From NCBI GenBank assembly GCA_938082915.1, contig CALKCG010000200.1:1-22086 (forward strand): 22,086 bases of DNA, written 5' to 3'. Numbering within the stretch: the first letter of the stretch is position 1; the number at the start of each line of letters is the position of its first letter. The notes beneath the pieces were generated by a model. That model was not told the DNA's origin and did no database searches. It saw nothing but the letters and a program-made list of their open reading frames with translations. The position numbers and the translations under genes are program-made. This document shows, piece after piece, positions 1-6,618 of this stretch. Source of the stretch: an uncultured archaeon. GTDB lineage: Archaea; Thermoproteota; CALKCG01; B24.

Positions 1-188
1 GCCCTGACTATGCCTGGATACGTTATGGATAGGTTCGCCTGGACTATGCTTTCTTCTCCAAAGAGCTCCTTCCAGTCGGTGCGCATGACCTCCGTGAACA
101 ATCCACGCTCGTCTGGAAGCCTGGCTAAGTCTACTATCTTAACGCCTGGGAGGTGCAACTCCTTAACGTCTGTTAGTAGAGGCATCAC
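1..188 (-). CDS. rfbC: dTDP-4-dehydrorhamnose 3,5-epimerase, partial (N-terminal part only)
   Basis: The reverse strand translates from ATG at 185 into an N-terminus beginning MPLLTDVKELHLPGVKIVDL, followed by the family pattern DERGLFTEV and then QANLSITYPGIVR, which runs off the left edge after 61 codons. The DERG-F-E and Q-N-S motifs with the G-(V/I)-R turn are typical of RmlC/RfbC cupin epimerases, which convert dTDP-4-keto-6-deoxyglucose to dTDP-4-keto-rhamnose in the cytoplasm. The catalytic His lies beyond the window. An in-frame TAA precedes GTG at 188 and ATG at 185. A TATA-like TTTAAAAC (plus positions 210-217) is centred about 26 nt upstream, so a leaderless GTG start at 188 fits, and ATG 185 is the alternative. 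It lies 30 nt after the thymidylyltransferase stop, as expected for a dTDP-rhamnose cluster that continues left of the window. Confidence 0.85.
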   Translation of the reverse strand, partial: MMPLLTDVKELHLPGVKIVDLARLPDERGLFTEVMRTDWKELFGEESIVQANLSITYPGIVR

Positions 189-209
189 TTACACCCATAA
201 TGAGAACAT

Positions 210-217
210 GTTTTAAA
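210..217 (-). promoter_or_regulatory. TATA-like box for the partial rfbC
   Basis: On the minus strand the octamer TTTAAAAC is centred about 26 nt upstream of the GTG at 188. This is the spacing expected for an archaeal leaderless transcript. It would give rfbC its own promoter just past the end of the upstream rmlA-like gene. Confidence 0.45.
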
Positions 218-218
218 C

Positions 219-1289
219 TTATATCTCTACTGTTGAGTAGTCTCCGATGTTAAGCCTTATTACCCCGCTTCGCTCGTTTCTAGATACTTTGGCGTTTCTA
301 CCTATTAGGCTGTCCTCAAGCCTACTTACGCCCTCTATACACGCGTTTTCGAGTATGACGCAGTTCTCCACCGAGCTTTTGAAGATTTTAGACCCATTGC
401 CTATGCTCGTATAAGGCCCTATGAACGAGCCTTCTATCAGGCAGCTTCTCCCTATGACGGCTGGTCCTCTGACGACGCTATTCACTACTTTAGCGCCTTC
501 ATCTACGAAGACCCTGCCCTCTACCTTAGAATCCAATACTTCGCCTCTGATTTCCCTCTGGACACGCTCGTCTAAGACCAGCATGTTCGCGTATAAGATG
601 TCGTCCTTCTTGCCAGTGTCAAGCCACCAACCATCGACGAGGCTGTAGCCAACCTTATAGCCGCGGTCTATCATGAGCTGAATAGCGTCTGTTATCTCCA
701 GTTCACCACGCCAGCTAGGCTTAAGCTCCCTTATAATATCGAATACTACGGGCTTGAAGAAGTATACGCCGACCAAAGCGTACTTGCTCGGCGGAGTCTT
801 GGGCTTTTCTACGAGTCCAACAAGCCTACCATTCTCATCGAATTTTGCAACTCCAAACCTCGTCGGGTCCTCAACCTCCTTGAAGAGTATATAGGCATCG
901 TAGCCGCCATCGAGGGACTTCACAACATACTCCTTGATACCGTTTTGAAGCATATTGTCTCCTAGATAGACTACAAAGCTATCTTCTCCGACGAAATCCC
1001 TACATAAGCCGACTGCGTGGGCTATACCTAGAGGCTTACCCTGGTAAATGTAAGCGATCTTTACATCGAACCTAGAGCCATCTCCATAATATTCTTTAAC
1101 CATCTCAGGACAGGTTTCACCTAAAACTATAGCTACATCTCTAATACCTGAACCTCTGAGGTCTTCTAAAACATACTGACTGATGGGCTTATTGGCTACG
1201 GGAATTAATTGCTTGGGACCAGTGAACGTTAGAGGCCTAAGTCTAGTGCCAGCGCCGCCGTGAAGGATAATGCCTTTCACAAGAACCAT
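219..1289 (-). CDS. rfbA: Glucose-1-phosphate thymidylyltransferase, RmlA-long type
   Basis: This enzyme joins glucose-1-phosphate and dTTP to make dTDP-glucose, the first step of dTDP-rhamnose synthesis. The N-terminal Rossmann-like nucleotidyltransferase domain carries HGGAGTRLRPLT (residues 10-21), the metal-binding LGDN near residue 110 and VEKP near residue 160. From about residue 250 the chain changes to hydrophobic repeats (GPAVIGRSCLIEGSFIGPYTS) typical of a left-handed beta-helix, as in the approximately 355-residue archaeal 'long' RmlA family. The 356-residue length agrees. ATG at 1289 is only about 18 nt from the TATA box centre, whereas GTG at 1280 (codon 4) is about 27 nt from it and would give the usual MKGIILHGG N-terminus. 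I therefore favour 1280 as the true leaderless start. The gene is followed by rfbC on the same strand. A related role in uridylyl transfer cannot be excluded. Confidence 0.88.
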   Translation of the reverse strand: MVLVKGIILHGGAGTRLRPLTFTGPKQLIPVANKPISQYVLEDLRGSGIRDVAIVLGETCPEMVKEYYGDGSRFDVKIAYIYQGKPLGIAHAVGLCRDFVGEDSFVVYLGDNMLQNGIKEYVVKSLDGGYDAYILFKEVEDPTRFGVAKFDENGRLVGLVEKPKTPPSKYALVGVYFFKPVVFDIIRELKPSWRGELEITDAIQLMIDRGYKVGYSLVDGWWLDTGKKDDILYANMLVLDERVQREIRGEVLDSKVEGRVFVDEGAKVVNSVVRGPAVIGRSCLIEGSFIGPYTSIGNGSKIFKSSVENCVILENACIEGVSRLEDSLIGRNAKVSRNERSGVIRLNIGDYSTVEI

Positions 1290-1303
1290 TATTCACTTAA
1301 CAA

Positions 1304-1332
1304 TATTTAAACCTGAAGAATACAGGTTTAAA
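1304..1332 (-). promoter_or_regulatory. Promoter of the rmlA-like gene with a perfect 10-bp inverted repeat
   Basis: TTTAAACCTG (1306-1315) and CAGGTTTAAA (1323-1332) are perfect inverted arms around a 7-nt spacer. The left arm overlaps the minus-strand TATA box (TTTAAATA, 1304-1311), centred about 27 nt before GTG 1280. A dyad covering the TATA/BRE is the usual place for an archaeal repressor operator, although a chance repeat of two TATA-like cores is possible. Confidence 0.5.
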
Positions 1333-1384
1333 GAACCGTTCACTCTATCCGTAATCTCATAGTTAAAGAAGCACTAGTTACAGC

Positions 1385-2152
1385 TCAGATTTTTGCTAGT
1401 CCTATGTCTTGTACGTATTTTTCTGCTTCTATTCGTGTTTCTGGTCTTCCTATGTCTCTCCAGAATACTGTTTCTGGCATTTTATATGCGTATACGTTTA
1501 GTCCACTGTTTGCCATGAGTTTTATAGTGTCTGTTATCCAGTATTCTCTGGCTGGAGACATGGGTGTTTTCTTCAGGTATTCGAATACCTTCGGGTTGAA
1601 TATTAATGGTCCTGAGTTTACAAGGTATGTGTCACCTATTTTAGCTTCTCTAGCTTCTTCTTCCGAGGGCTTTTCAAGGATGTTTAAAATCTTCCCATTA
1701 CCGTCTATTTTGACGAGCCCATACTCCTTGTAAGAGCTCATAGGGTATACGCCTACAGTAGCGTGGGCTTTCAAGCTTTCGTGGAATTCAACCATGCTTT
1801 TGAAGAAGTCTGTCGGGTGGAAGAACGTGTCTCCGTATACAACCATGAAGTCTTCGGAAACCCAGTCTTCAGCCGCTTCAACTGCTTTAGCTGTTCCAAC
1901 GCCGCGGCTCATATCTTGGTATAGGTAGGCTATTCTTACGCCGAGCCATCCTCCGTCGCGTAAATACTCCATTATCTGGCTTTTACGCTCGCCTAAGACC
2001 ACGTAGATCTTCCTAATGCCTGCTGACGCTAATCCTCTAACGGCATATTCTATAACGGGATAGTATCCTATGAGGCACATCTCCTTGTTAACGGCGTTTG
2101 AATAGGGTCTCATACGTGTCCCTTTACCAGCGGCGAGAATAACGGCTTCCAT
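1385..2152 (-). CDS. Sugar-phosphate nucleotidyltransferase (NTP_transferase family)
   Basis: This 255-residue protein is an NDP-sugar pyrophosphorylase consisting of the catalytic domain alone. The nucleotide-binding signature ILAAGKGTRMRPYS is at residues 5-18, a GDTFF metal motif near residue 108, and an EKPSEEE segment near residue 160. The C-terminal FWRDIGRPE is the (W)xDIGxP motif of mannose-1-P, glucose-1-P or GlcNAc-1-P transferases. It lacks the beta-helix domain of the neighbouring RmlA-like gene, so the two are not duplicates of one function. It precedes that gene on the same strand with a 95-nt gap and has its own promoter. ATG 2152 is chosen because the protein begins MEAVILAAG, as is usual in the family. 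The sugar and the nucleotide cannot be assigned from sequence; glucose-1-phosphate with UTP or dTTP is most likely. Confidence 0.82.
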   Translation of the reverse strand: MEAVILAAGKGTRMRPYSNAVNKEMCLIGYYPVIEYAVRGLASAGIRKIYVVLGERKSQIMEYLRDGGWLGVRIAYLYQDMSRGVGTAKAVEAAEDWVSEDFMVVYGDTFFHPTDFFKSMVEFHESLKAHATVGVYPMSSYKEYGLVKIDGNGKILNILEKPSEEEAREAKIGDTYLVNSGPLIFNPKVFEYLKKTPMSPAREYWITDTIKLMANSGLNVYAYKMPETVFWRDIGRPETRIEAEKYVQDIGLAKI

Positions 2153-2156
2153 TAAG

Positions 2157-2194
2157 TATCAAATAGAATTTGATATTAGACCCCTTAAAAATAT
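2157..2194 (-). promoter_or_regulatory. Promoter and dyad upstream of the nucleotidyltransferase
   Basis: TATCAAA (2157-2163) and TTTGATA (2169-2175) form a perfect 7-bp inverted repeat with spacer TAGAA. It lies between the ATG at 2152 and an A/T-rich TATA-like element (minus strand ATTTTTAAG, about 2186-2194). The predicted transcription start falls inside the dyad, a plausible operator position. It differs in sequence from the dyad at the rmlA promoter. Confidence 0.4.
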
Positions 2195-2203
2195 TAGCAT
2201 GGT

Positions 2204-2232
2204 TCACCACAATCGTAAAATGCGCGTGGTGA
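2204..2232. repeat. Inverted repeat upstream of the divergent genes
   Basis: TCACCAC (2204-2210) and GTGGTGA (2226-2232) are complementary. The stem can be extended to 10 bp (2201-2235) with one mismatch and has a 15-nt loop. It lies in the 132-nt space between the nucleotidyltransferase and the PaREP1 relic. No T-run follows on either side, so it is not an obvious terminator. Confidence 0.35.
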
Positions 2233-2284
2233 TCCGTCTCCAAGAAGTACGTTTGTAAGTAGATGATGCCCAAGGGTGTAAACG

Positions 2285-2799
2285 ATGAGTTTAACCGTTG
2301 AAATACCTAAAAAGCCTTTTAGAAGCGCTTCGTAAGCGTGGTTTTAACCCATCTAGTATCGTATTAGATGCATTGTTTAAACTGCTTAACTTAGACCCTG
2401 CGGAAGAGGTGCATGTAGAATTGGCTAAAGAGTTCCTTGAAGAAGGTGGAAGACTCGTAGATGAAAATCCTATTCAAGCATCTGGAAAACTGTAAGGCTG
2501 CTGAAGAAGCCGTTAAAACAGTAGTCATAATCTTCAACTTCCATACGATTCTGAAAATGGTAGAGGCTAGGGATAGATGGACTTTAACAGACTTAGGTGA
2601 TGCTGCGAAACAAGCATCCAAAAGCATTGGAAAAATTCTACGTTGGCTGGGGTAGAGCATACTACTTGCATGTAGCTGGTTCTCACAAGACAAAGTTAAG
2701 CGGCGAAGCCGTTAAAAGAGAAGCTGCCGAATATAGATAATGGTCAGAGTCTTAGAGAAATTTTTGAAAGAGTTTAGGCAAAGTAAGGAAAGCTTATAG
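2285..2799 (+). pseudogene. PaREP1-family gene, broken by about four frame changes
   Basis: Joined across frames, the region reads as one PaREP1 protein (a family of unknown function common in thermophilic crenarchaea). ATG 2285 gives MSLTVEIPK. After a shift in the A5 run at 2309-2313 the frame gives SLLEALRKRGFNP... to HVELAKEFLEE and ENPIQASGKL, with a stop at 2493-2495. An apparent 2-bp loss there moves to the frame of KAAEEAVK... up to TAG 2653-2655. A third shift near 2640-2650 gives WGRAYYLHVAG...EAVKREAAE, and a fourth near 2735 gives MVRVLEKFLKEF, ending at TAG 2799. The order HxELAxxFL, QAS-KLyKAAEEAVK, AYYLHV-G is the family's own order. No single frame encodes more than about 65 residues, so I call it a pseudogene. 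Sequencing indels are the alternative. No mobile-element ends were seen. Confidence 0.8.
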
Positions 2800-2824
2800 C
2801 TGATAAACGCTTTAAATAGCATTG

Positions 2825-3367
2825 ATGAATGAGTTGAATTTTTTCGAAACCGTTAGTAGGCGTAGGTCTATTAGGAGTTTTCAACTTAAGCCCGTTGAAG
2901 ACGAGAAAATATTTAAGATCCTTGAAACAGTCAACTTAGCTCCCTCAGCTGGAAACCTGCAGGCTTATGAAATAGTCTTAGTCAGAGATGAGGAGCGTAA
3001 GAAGGCTTTAGCTGAAGCGGCTTGGGCTCAGTGGTTTATAGCTGAAGCACCCGTCGTCTTCGTCGTATGTGCCAATAAGCGTAGATCAGCTGTTAGATAC
3101 GGCTCTAGAGGTGAAAACCTATACTCGATAAATGACGCTAGTATTGCTGCAGCCTACCTTGAGCTTGCAGCCGCGGCTTTAGGTTTAGGCTCATGCTGGG
3201 TTGGAGCCTTTAGAGATGAAATGGTTTCAAAAGTGATAGAGGCACCAAGCCACATAAGACCGATAGCTATAATACCCGTAGGCTATCCGGCTGAATCGCC
3301 GATACGACCGCGTAGGAGAGGTTTTAAAGACTTCCTACACTCGGAGAAGATTAGAGCTGGCGTTTAA
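2825..3367 (+). CDS. Nitroreductase-family flavoprotein
   Basis: A 180-residue FMN-dependent oxidoreductase of the nitroreductase (NfsB/NfnB-like) fold. RRSIRSF at residues 13-19 supplies the FMN-phosphate-binding Arg/Ser-Arg pattern and APSAGNLQ at 39-46 the second FMN motif. DASIAAAYLELAAAALGLGSCWVG at about 104-127 forms the dimer-interface helix and conserved WVG turn. Such enzymes reduce nitroaromatics, quinones or other oxidised substrates with NAD(P)H, and the true substrate is not evident. ATG 2825 is used; a TTG one codon upstream and a TTG at 2834 (giving MNFFETVSRRRSIR) are alternatives. TATA-like elements lie at 2793-2800 and 2811-2818; only the first has leaderless spacing to ATG 2825. 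The next gene starts 2 nt after its stop, so the two are probably co-transcribed. Confidence 0.85.
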   Translation: MNELNFFETVSRRRSIRSFQLKPVEDEKIFKILETVNLAPSAGNLQAYEIVLVRDEERKKALAEAAWAQWFIAEAPVVFVVCANKRRSAVRYGSRGENLYSINDASIAAAYLELAAAALGLGSCWVGAFRDEMVSKVIEAPSHIRPIAIIPVGYPAESPIRPRRRGFKDFLHSEKIRAGV

Positions 3368-3369
3368 AG

Positions 3370-4251
3370 GTGGTAGGCTTGACCTTTAAACTGTCTGTTA
3401 TATCGGATGAGGTTTCCCAAGACTTAGACGATTTAATAGCATTCGCCAGGGAGTTTTCACTAGACGGATTGGAGATAAGAACCCTCTTCAATAGGAAGCC
3501 CTACGAGCTCGTAGAGTTGGCCGGCTCTATTAGGACGAGTCTGAAGAGAGAGGGCTTAGAAGTTTCAGCCGTAGCTTCTCCTGTTTTCAAATCAAACATA
3601 GACAATGAGGCAGAGTATAAGCAGCATTTAAAGATTTTCGAACGGTGCGTAGAGCTCGCTAAAACCCTAGACACAAACATCATACGGGTTTTCACATTCT
3701 GGAAGAGGGATAGCATTGAACGGGTTCTCGATAGAATAGTTGAACTCTACCAGCCGCTCATAGACGTCGCTGAAGGCGAAGGCGTTATACTTGGAATTGA
3801 AAACGAGCCATCCACCTATGCGAACAACGGCTTAAGTCTTTCCAAGTTCCTCGGGAGAATCGGTTTGAAAACGGTTAAAGCCGTCTGGGACCCTGGAAAC
3901 GACATATGGGATCCTGAAGGGGAAAAGCCCTACCCAGACGGGTATAACTACGTTCGAAACAGCGTAGTACATGTACACGTTAAAGACGGCGTTCGAAAAG
4001 GACCGTCTGGAAGCCACGCGTTCACCCCCGTGGGTGATGGAGAGGTAAACTACAGGGAGCAGTTGAAGGCTTTAGCATTCGACAGGTACAGGGGATACTT
4101 GTCGCTTGAAACTCACTGGAGACCCAAGGTTAAACTCGACGAATCTAAGGTTTTAATGCCTGGGGGGGCTGAGTACTCTAAGCTGGGGTTTGAAGCTTCG
4201 AGGATATGTATGAGAAACCTCATAAACATTCTCAGAGAACTGGGGTTATAA
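3370..4251 (+). CDS. Sugar phosphate isomerase/epimerase, AP-endonuclease-2-type TIM barrel
   Basis: A 293-residue xylose-isomerase-like TIM barrel. Expected divalent-metal ligands are visible at the strand ends: GIENEP (Glu144/146), VWDPGND (Asp174), VVHVHVKD (His201/203) and LSLETHW (Glu247). VGDGEVNY at 221-228 is a recurrent motif of IolE/Hyi/tagatose-epimerase-like proteins. The likely reaction is isomerisation, epimerisation or dehydration of a sugar or cyclitol, with the substrate not inferable. The stop-to-start gap from the nitroreductase is 2 nt. GTG 3370 is the longest start. The AGGTGG sequence at 3368-3373 could act as a Shine-Dalgarno for TTG 3379, so the first three residues are uncertain. 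It fits with the FucI-like isomerase and Gfo/Idh/MocA dehydrogenase downstream as part of one carbohydrate island. Confidence 0.85.
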   Translation: MVGLTFKLSVISDEVSQDLDDLIAFAREFSLDGLEIRTLFNRKPYELVELAGSIRTSLKREGLEVSAVASPVFKSNIDNEAEYKQHLKIFERCVELAKTLDTNIIRVFTFWKRDSIERVLDRIVELYQPLIDVAEGEGVILGIENEPSTYANNGLSLSKFLGRIGLKTVKAVWDPGNDIWDPEGEKPYPDGYNYVRNSVVHVHVKDGVRKGPSGSHAFTPVGDGEVNYREQLKALAFDRYRGYLSLETHWRPKVKLDESKVLMPGGAEYSKLGFEASRICMRNLINILRELGL

Positions 4252-4267
4252 TAAATCTTCTTTTTTA

Positions 4268-5004
4268 CGAGTAAAAACTTGGATTGATGGTTTAGACGAG
4301 GTTCTCCGAGGGGTTTCTTAGAAGGCTCAAGCATCATCCTCCTTGGACCTGTTGTAACCATTAAATCCCATTTAGCCTTTCAAATCATATACGGAGGATT
4401 GAAGAATGGTGAAAAGTGCCTTCTCATGAGCACCAATTTGACTTTTAATACTTTAAGAGCCTATTTGAAAATTAGCTATGACTGGGATTTGAAGCCTTAT
4501 TTAGATGCTGGAAAGCTAGATTTCATCTACTATCCTTCCCATCTCACGGAGAGTATAGGCAGATCAGGCGGTTTCGAAGGACTCAGAGAAGTAACTTTTA
4601 GAACTGGGGAAGGTGTTACGAGGGTGGTTATACATGGTTTCTCCCAGCTTTACTCAACTGTAAATGATGAAAGTTTAATTATGAATATGGTTTACAGATT
4701 GAAGGAGAAGGTTGAGAAAAATCGTGGTATTGTTCTATATCTTCTAGATAGTGGTGTTCAAAGTCGTCAATTTGAAGAAAACCTAAAGTCGATCTGCGAC
4801 TACGTATTGGAGATCAGGGATAATGAAGACGTTGTAGAAATAAGGGTGTCTAAGGCGCCGATACCTCACAGTCTGGAGTGGCATGGGTTGTTTTTCTCCT
4901 CTAGTGGAGTAGGCGTCGGAGCACCTACAGTTAAAACCGGTAGGAAAAGCCTCCCTGTGAAGACTACTCTACCGAGTCTAAAGACGTTTATAGAATCTCC
5001 ATGA
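4268..5004 (+). pseudogene. KaiC/RadA-like ATPase relic with a frameshift and degenerate ATPase motifs
   Basis: The open frame from TTG 4399 encodes 201 residues, but homology clearly extends upstream. At 4268 one frame gives RVKTWIDGLDEVLRGVS and then stops, while the frame of the main ORF gives LEGSSIILLGPVV from 4318. Together they reconstruct the KaiC-family start (GLDE...GGF..GSSIILLGP). One base lost from the GGGG run at 4310-4313 would explain the break. No ATG, GTG or TTG is available for the upstream segment. The Walker A position reads GPVVTIKS instead of GPPGTGKT, and the Walker B position reads RVVIHGFSQL, with His for the usual Asp. The C-terminus retains the family's PHSLEWH...GVGV ending. 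ATP hydrolysis is therefore unlikely even if a protein is made. It sits between two sugar isomerase genes in an otherwise intact metabolic run. Confidence 0.72.
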
Positions 5005-5109
5005 TATTCAAGCCGATTAAAGTACCTTAGCCGTTAGAACATTGAGTGGAAATACCATGAATTAAGAGTATTTCGCATACGCATAGAAAGTTTTATGTGA
5101 AGATTAGGG

Positions 5110-5117
5110 TTTAATGT
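5110..5117 (+). promoter_or_regulatory. TATA-like box for the FucI-type isomerase
   Basis: TTTAATGT is centred about 26 nt before TTG 5139. This supports a leaderless transcript starting at that TTG and an independent promoter for this gene after the broken KaiC-like gene. Confidence 0.4.
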
Positions 5118-5138
5118 TGATTCTGAAAGGGTGTTGAA

Positions 5139-6497
5139 TTGAACGTTAAAGTCGGGTTTATAGTTTGCGGAGTCCACTCTGAGGTGAAAGATGTTTTAGG
5201 TAGACCTATGATCGACGTTAAACTTGTCGAAGACTCTTTAAACTCGCTTAGAAACGCTGGGTTAGACGTCTATAGGGTTTACGGTGTGCTTTCAAAAAGC
5301 CTGGAAATTGAGAAGGCCGTGGAAGAATGTGAGAGGCAAGGTGTAGACTGTATTGTTTTCTACGTAGCTACATGGCTTTGGGCTTCGGAGGTTTGGAGAG
5401 CAATATACCATCTTTCAATACCTACATTAATATGGTGTACACCGACCCCCATCGGATGGGCGACAGGCGGCGCATTGGTTTTACACGGTGCCTTAGATGA
5501 AGTAGGGGTTAAGCATAAAATCGTCTACGGCTATCCAGATGATGAAGAGGCTTTGAAGAGTATAGTGTCCTTCGCTAGGGCTGCAAAAGCCGCTAATAGG
5601 CTTAAGAAGACGACTTTAGGCTTGATAGGAGGCTACAGTATGGGTGCTGTCACAGGGTCAGTAGATATAGCGCAGATACTGTCAAAGTTCGGCGTTAAAA
5701 TTGAACACGTAGATCAGTATGAACTCGTTAACTCGGCTAAAGCTATTCCAAAGGAGGAGGTCGAGGAAACCTATAAAGAATTGAGGAGGAAGTATGGAAG
5801 GTTGCCTGAGCTTGATGAGGTTATGGAGAGGTCAATTAGACTGTATATCGCGTTGAAGAAACTCGTCTCAGAAAGGAAGTATGATGTTGTAGCTGTTAAA
5901 TGCTTCCCAGAGCTTGGAGACAACTATGCTACAGCCTGTTTAGCGCAGAGCCTTCTACCAGACGAAGGAGTTGTTACTTCATGTATAGGAGACGTTAACA
6001 CTGCTTTATCCGCATACATACTTTACCTGTTAAGTGGAAAACCCACGTTTAACCCGGATGTTCAGCAGATTAGGAAGTGGGAGAATGTTGTTAAACTCGC
6101 CTCCGATGGAGCAGCACCCATATCTCTAGCCGAAGATATGGGAAAGGTTACATTGAAACGTAGAGGATTGCCGAGTGAGGGGGCTGCTGACGGCATTTGC
6201 GTCGGATTCGTATGTAAACCTGGACCTGTAACTATGCTTCGACTGTGTAGAATTAAGGGAGAGTATTGTATGCATATAGCTACTGGAGAAGCGTTTATTC
6301 CAAAGGACGTAGATGTAGCTCTTAAAGAGTGCGGCTTCCCCCATTGGCCCCATGCATTTATAAAATTAAACGGAGACGTGGAGAAATTCATTCAAAACCA
6401 GAGGAGCGAGTATATATCGATGTGTTACGGCAACTATGAGAGGGAACTAATGGATCTATGCTATATACTGGATATAAAGCCGCTACTGGATAGGTAG
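5139..6497 (+). CDS. L-fucose/L-arabinose isomerase-family protein (COG2407 type)
   Basis: A 452-residue protein with the layout of the FucI/AraA superfamily: an N-terminal alpha/beta domain, a middle substrate domain and a C-terminal beta-rich domain. Supporting segments are the TPTPIGWATGGAL turn near 101-113, VVAVKCFPELGDNY near 250-263 with candidate metal ligand Glu258, a TSCIGDVNTAL segment with Asp285, and FNPDVQQIRKWENVVKLASDGAAP, corresponding to the family's F-x-x-D...N...HCG region. Here the usual His-Cys-Gly is replaced by Ser-Asp-Gly, so the active-site chemistry may differ. The predicted role is aldose-ketose isomerisation of a sugar or sugar acid in the cytoplasm. TTG 5139 is the start, supported by promoter spacing. 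The Gfo/Idh/MocA gene follows after 121 nt on the same strand with its own TATA box. Confidence 0.78.
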   Translation: MNVKVGFIVCGVHSEVKDVLGRPMIDVKLVEDSLNSLRNAGLDVYRVYGVLSKSLEIEKAVEECERQGVDCIVFYVATWLWASEVWRAIYHLSIPTLIWCTPTPIGWATGGALVLHGALDEVGVKHKIVYGYPDDEEALKSIVSFARAAKAANRLKKTTLGLIGGYSMGAVTGSVDIAQILSKFGVKIEHVDQYELVNSAKAIPKEEVEETYKELRRKYGRLPELDEVMERSIRLYIALKKLVSERKYDVVAVKCFPELGDNYATACLAQSLLPDEGVVTSCIGDVNTALSAYILYLLSGKPTFNPDVQQIRKWENVVKLASDGAAPISLAEDMGKVTLKRRGLPSEGAADGICVGFVCKPGPVTMLRLCRIKGEYCMHIATGEAFIPKDVDVALKECGFPHWPHAFIKLNGDVEKFIQNQRSEYISMCYGNYERELMDLCYILDIKPLLDR

Positions 6498-6581
6498 GTT
6501 TAAAACCCTTCAATATTTCTACCTTTTCCTCGGTTCAAATCTCCACGTATTTGAAACGCGTATCAGTCAATCGTTGAAAGG

Positions 6582-6589
6582 TTTAAAAA
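6582..6589 (+). promoter_or_regulatory. TATA box for the Gfo/Idh/MocA gene
   Basis: TTTAAAAA preceded by an A/G-rich BRE-like GAAAGG is centred about 33 nt before ATG 6619 and about 24 nt before TTG 6610. The predicted transcription start near 6612 favours ATG 6619 with a short leader. Confidence 0.5.
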
Positions 6590-6618
6590 CAGCCATGATT
6601 TCATAAGTTTTGATCCGT

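Noticed and set aside
10..216. Plus-strand ORF of 68 codons at the left edge
   Set aside because: It is antisense to the clear RmlC N-terminus on the minus strand and has no recognisable features.
421..648. Plus-strand ORF within the rmlA-like gene
   Set aside because: Shadow of the strongly supported minus-strand thymidylyltransferase.
2391..2693. Minus-strand ORF of 100 codons across the PaREP1 region
   Set aside because: The plus strand shows PaREP1 motifs over three frames; the antisense frame has no family-like pattern.
6062..6391. Minus-strand ORF of 109 codons
   Set aside because: Antisense shadow of the FucI-type isomerase C-terminal domain.
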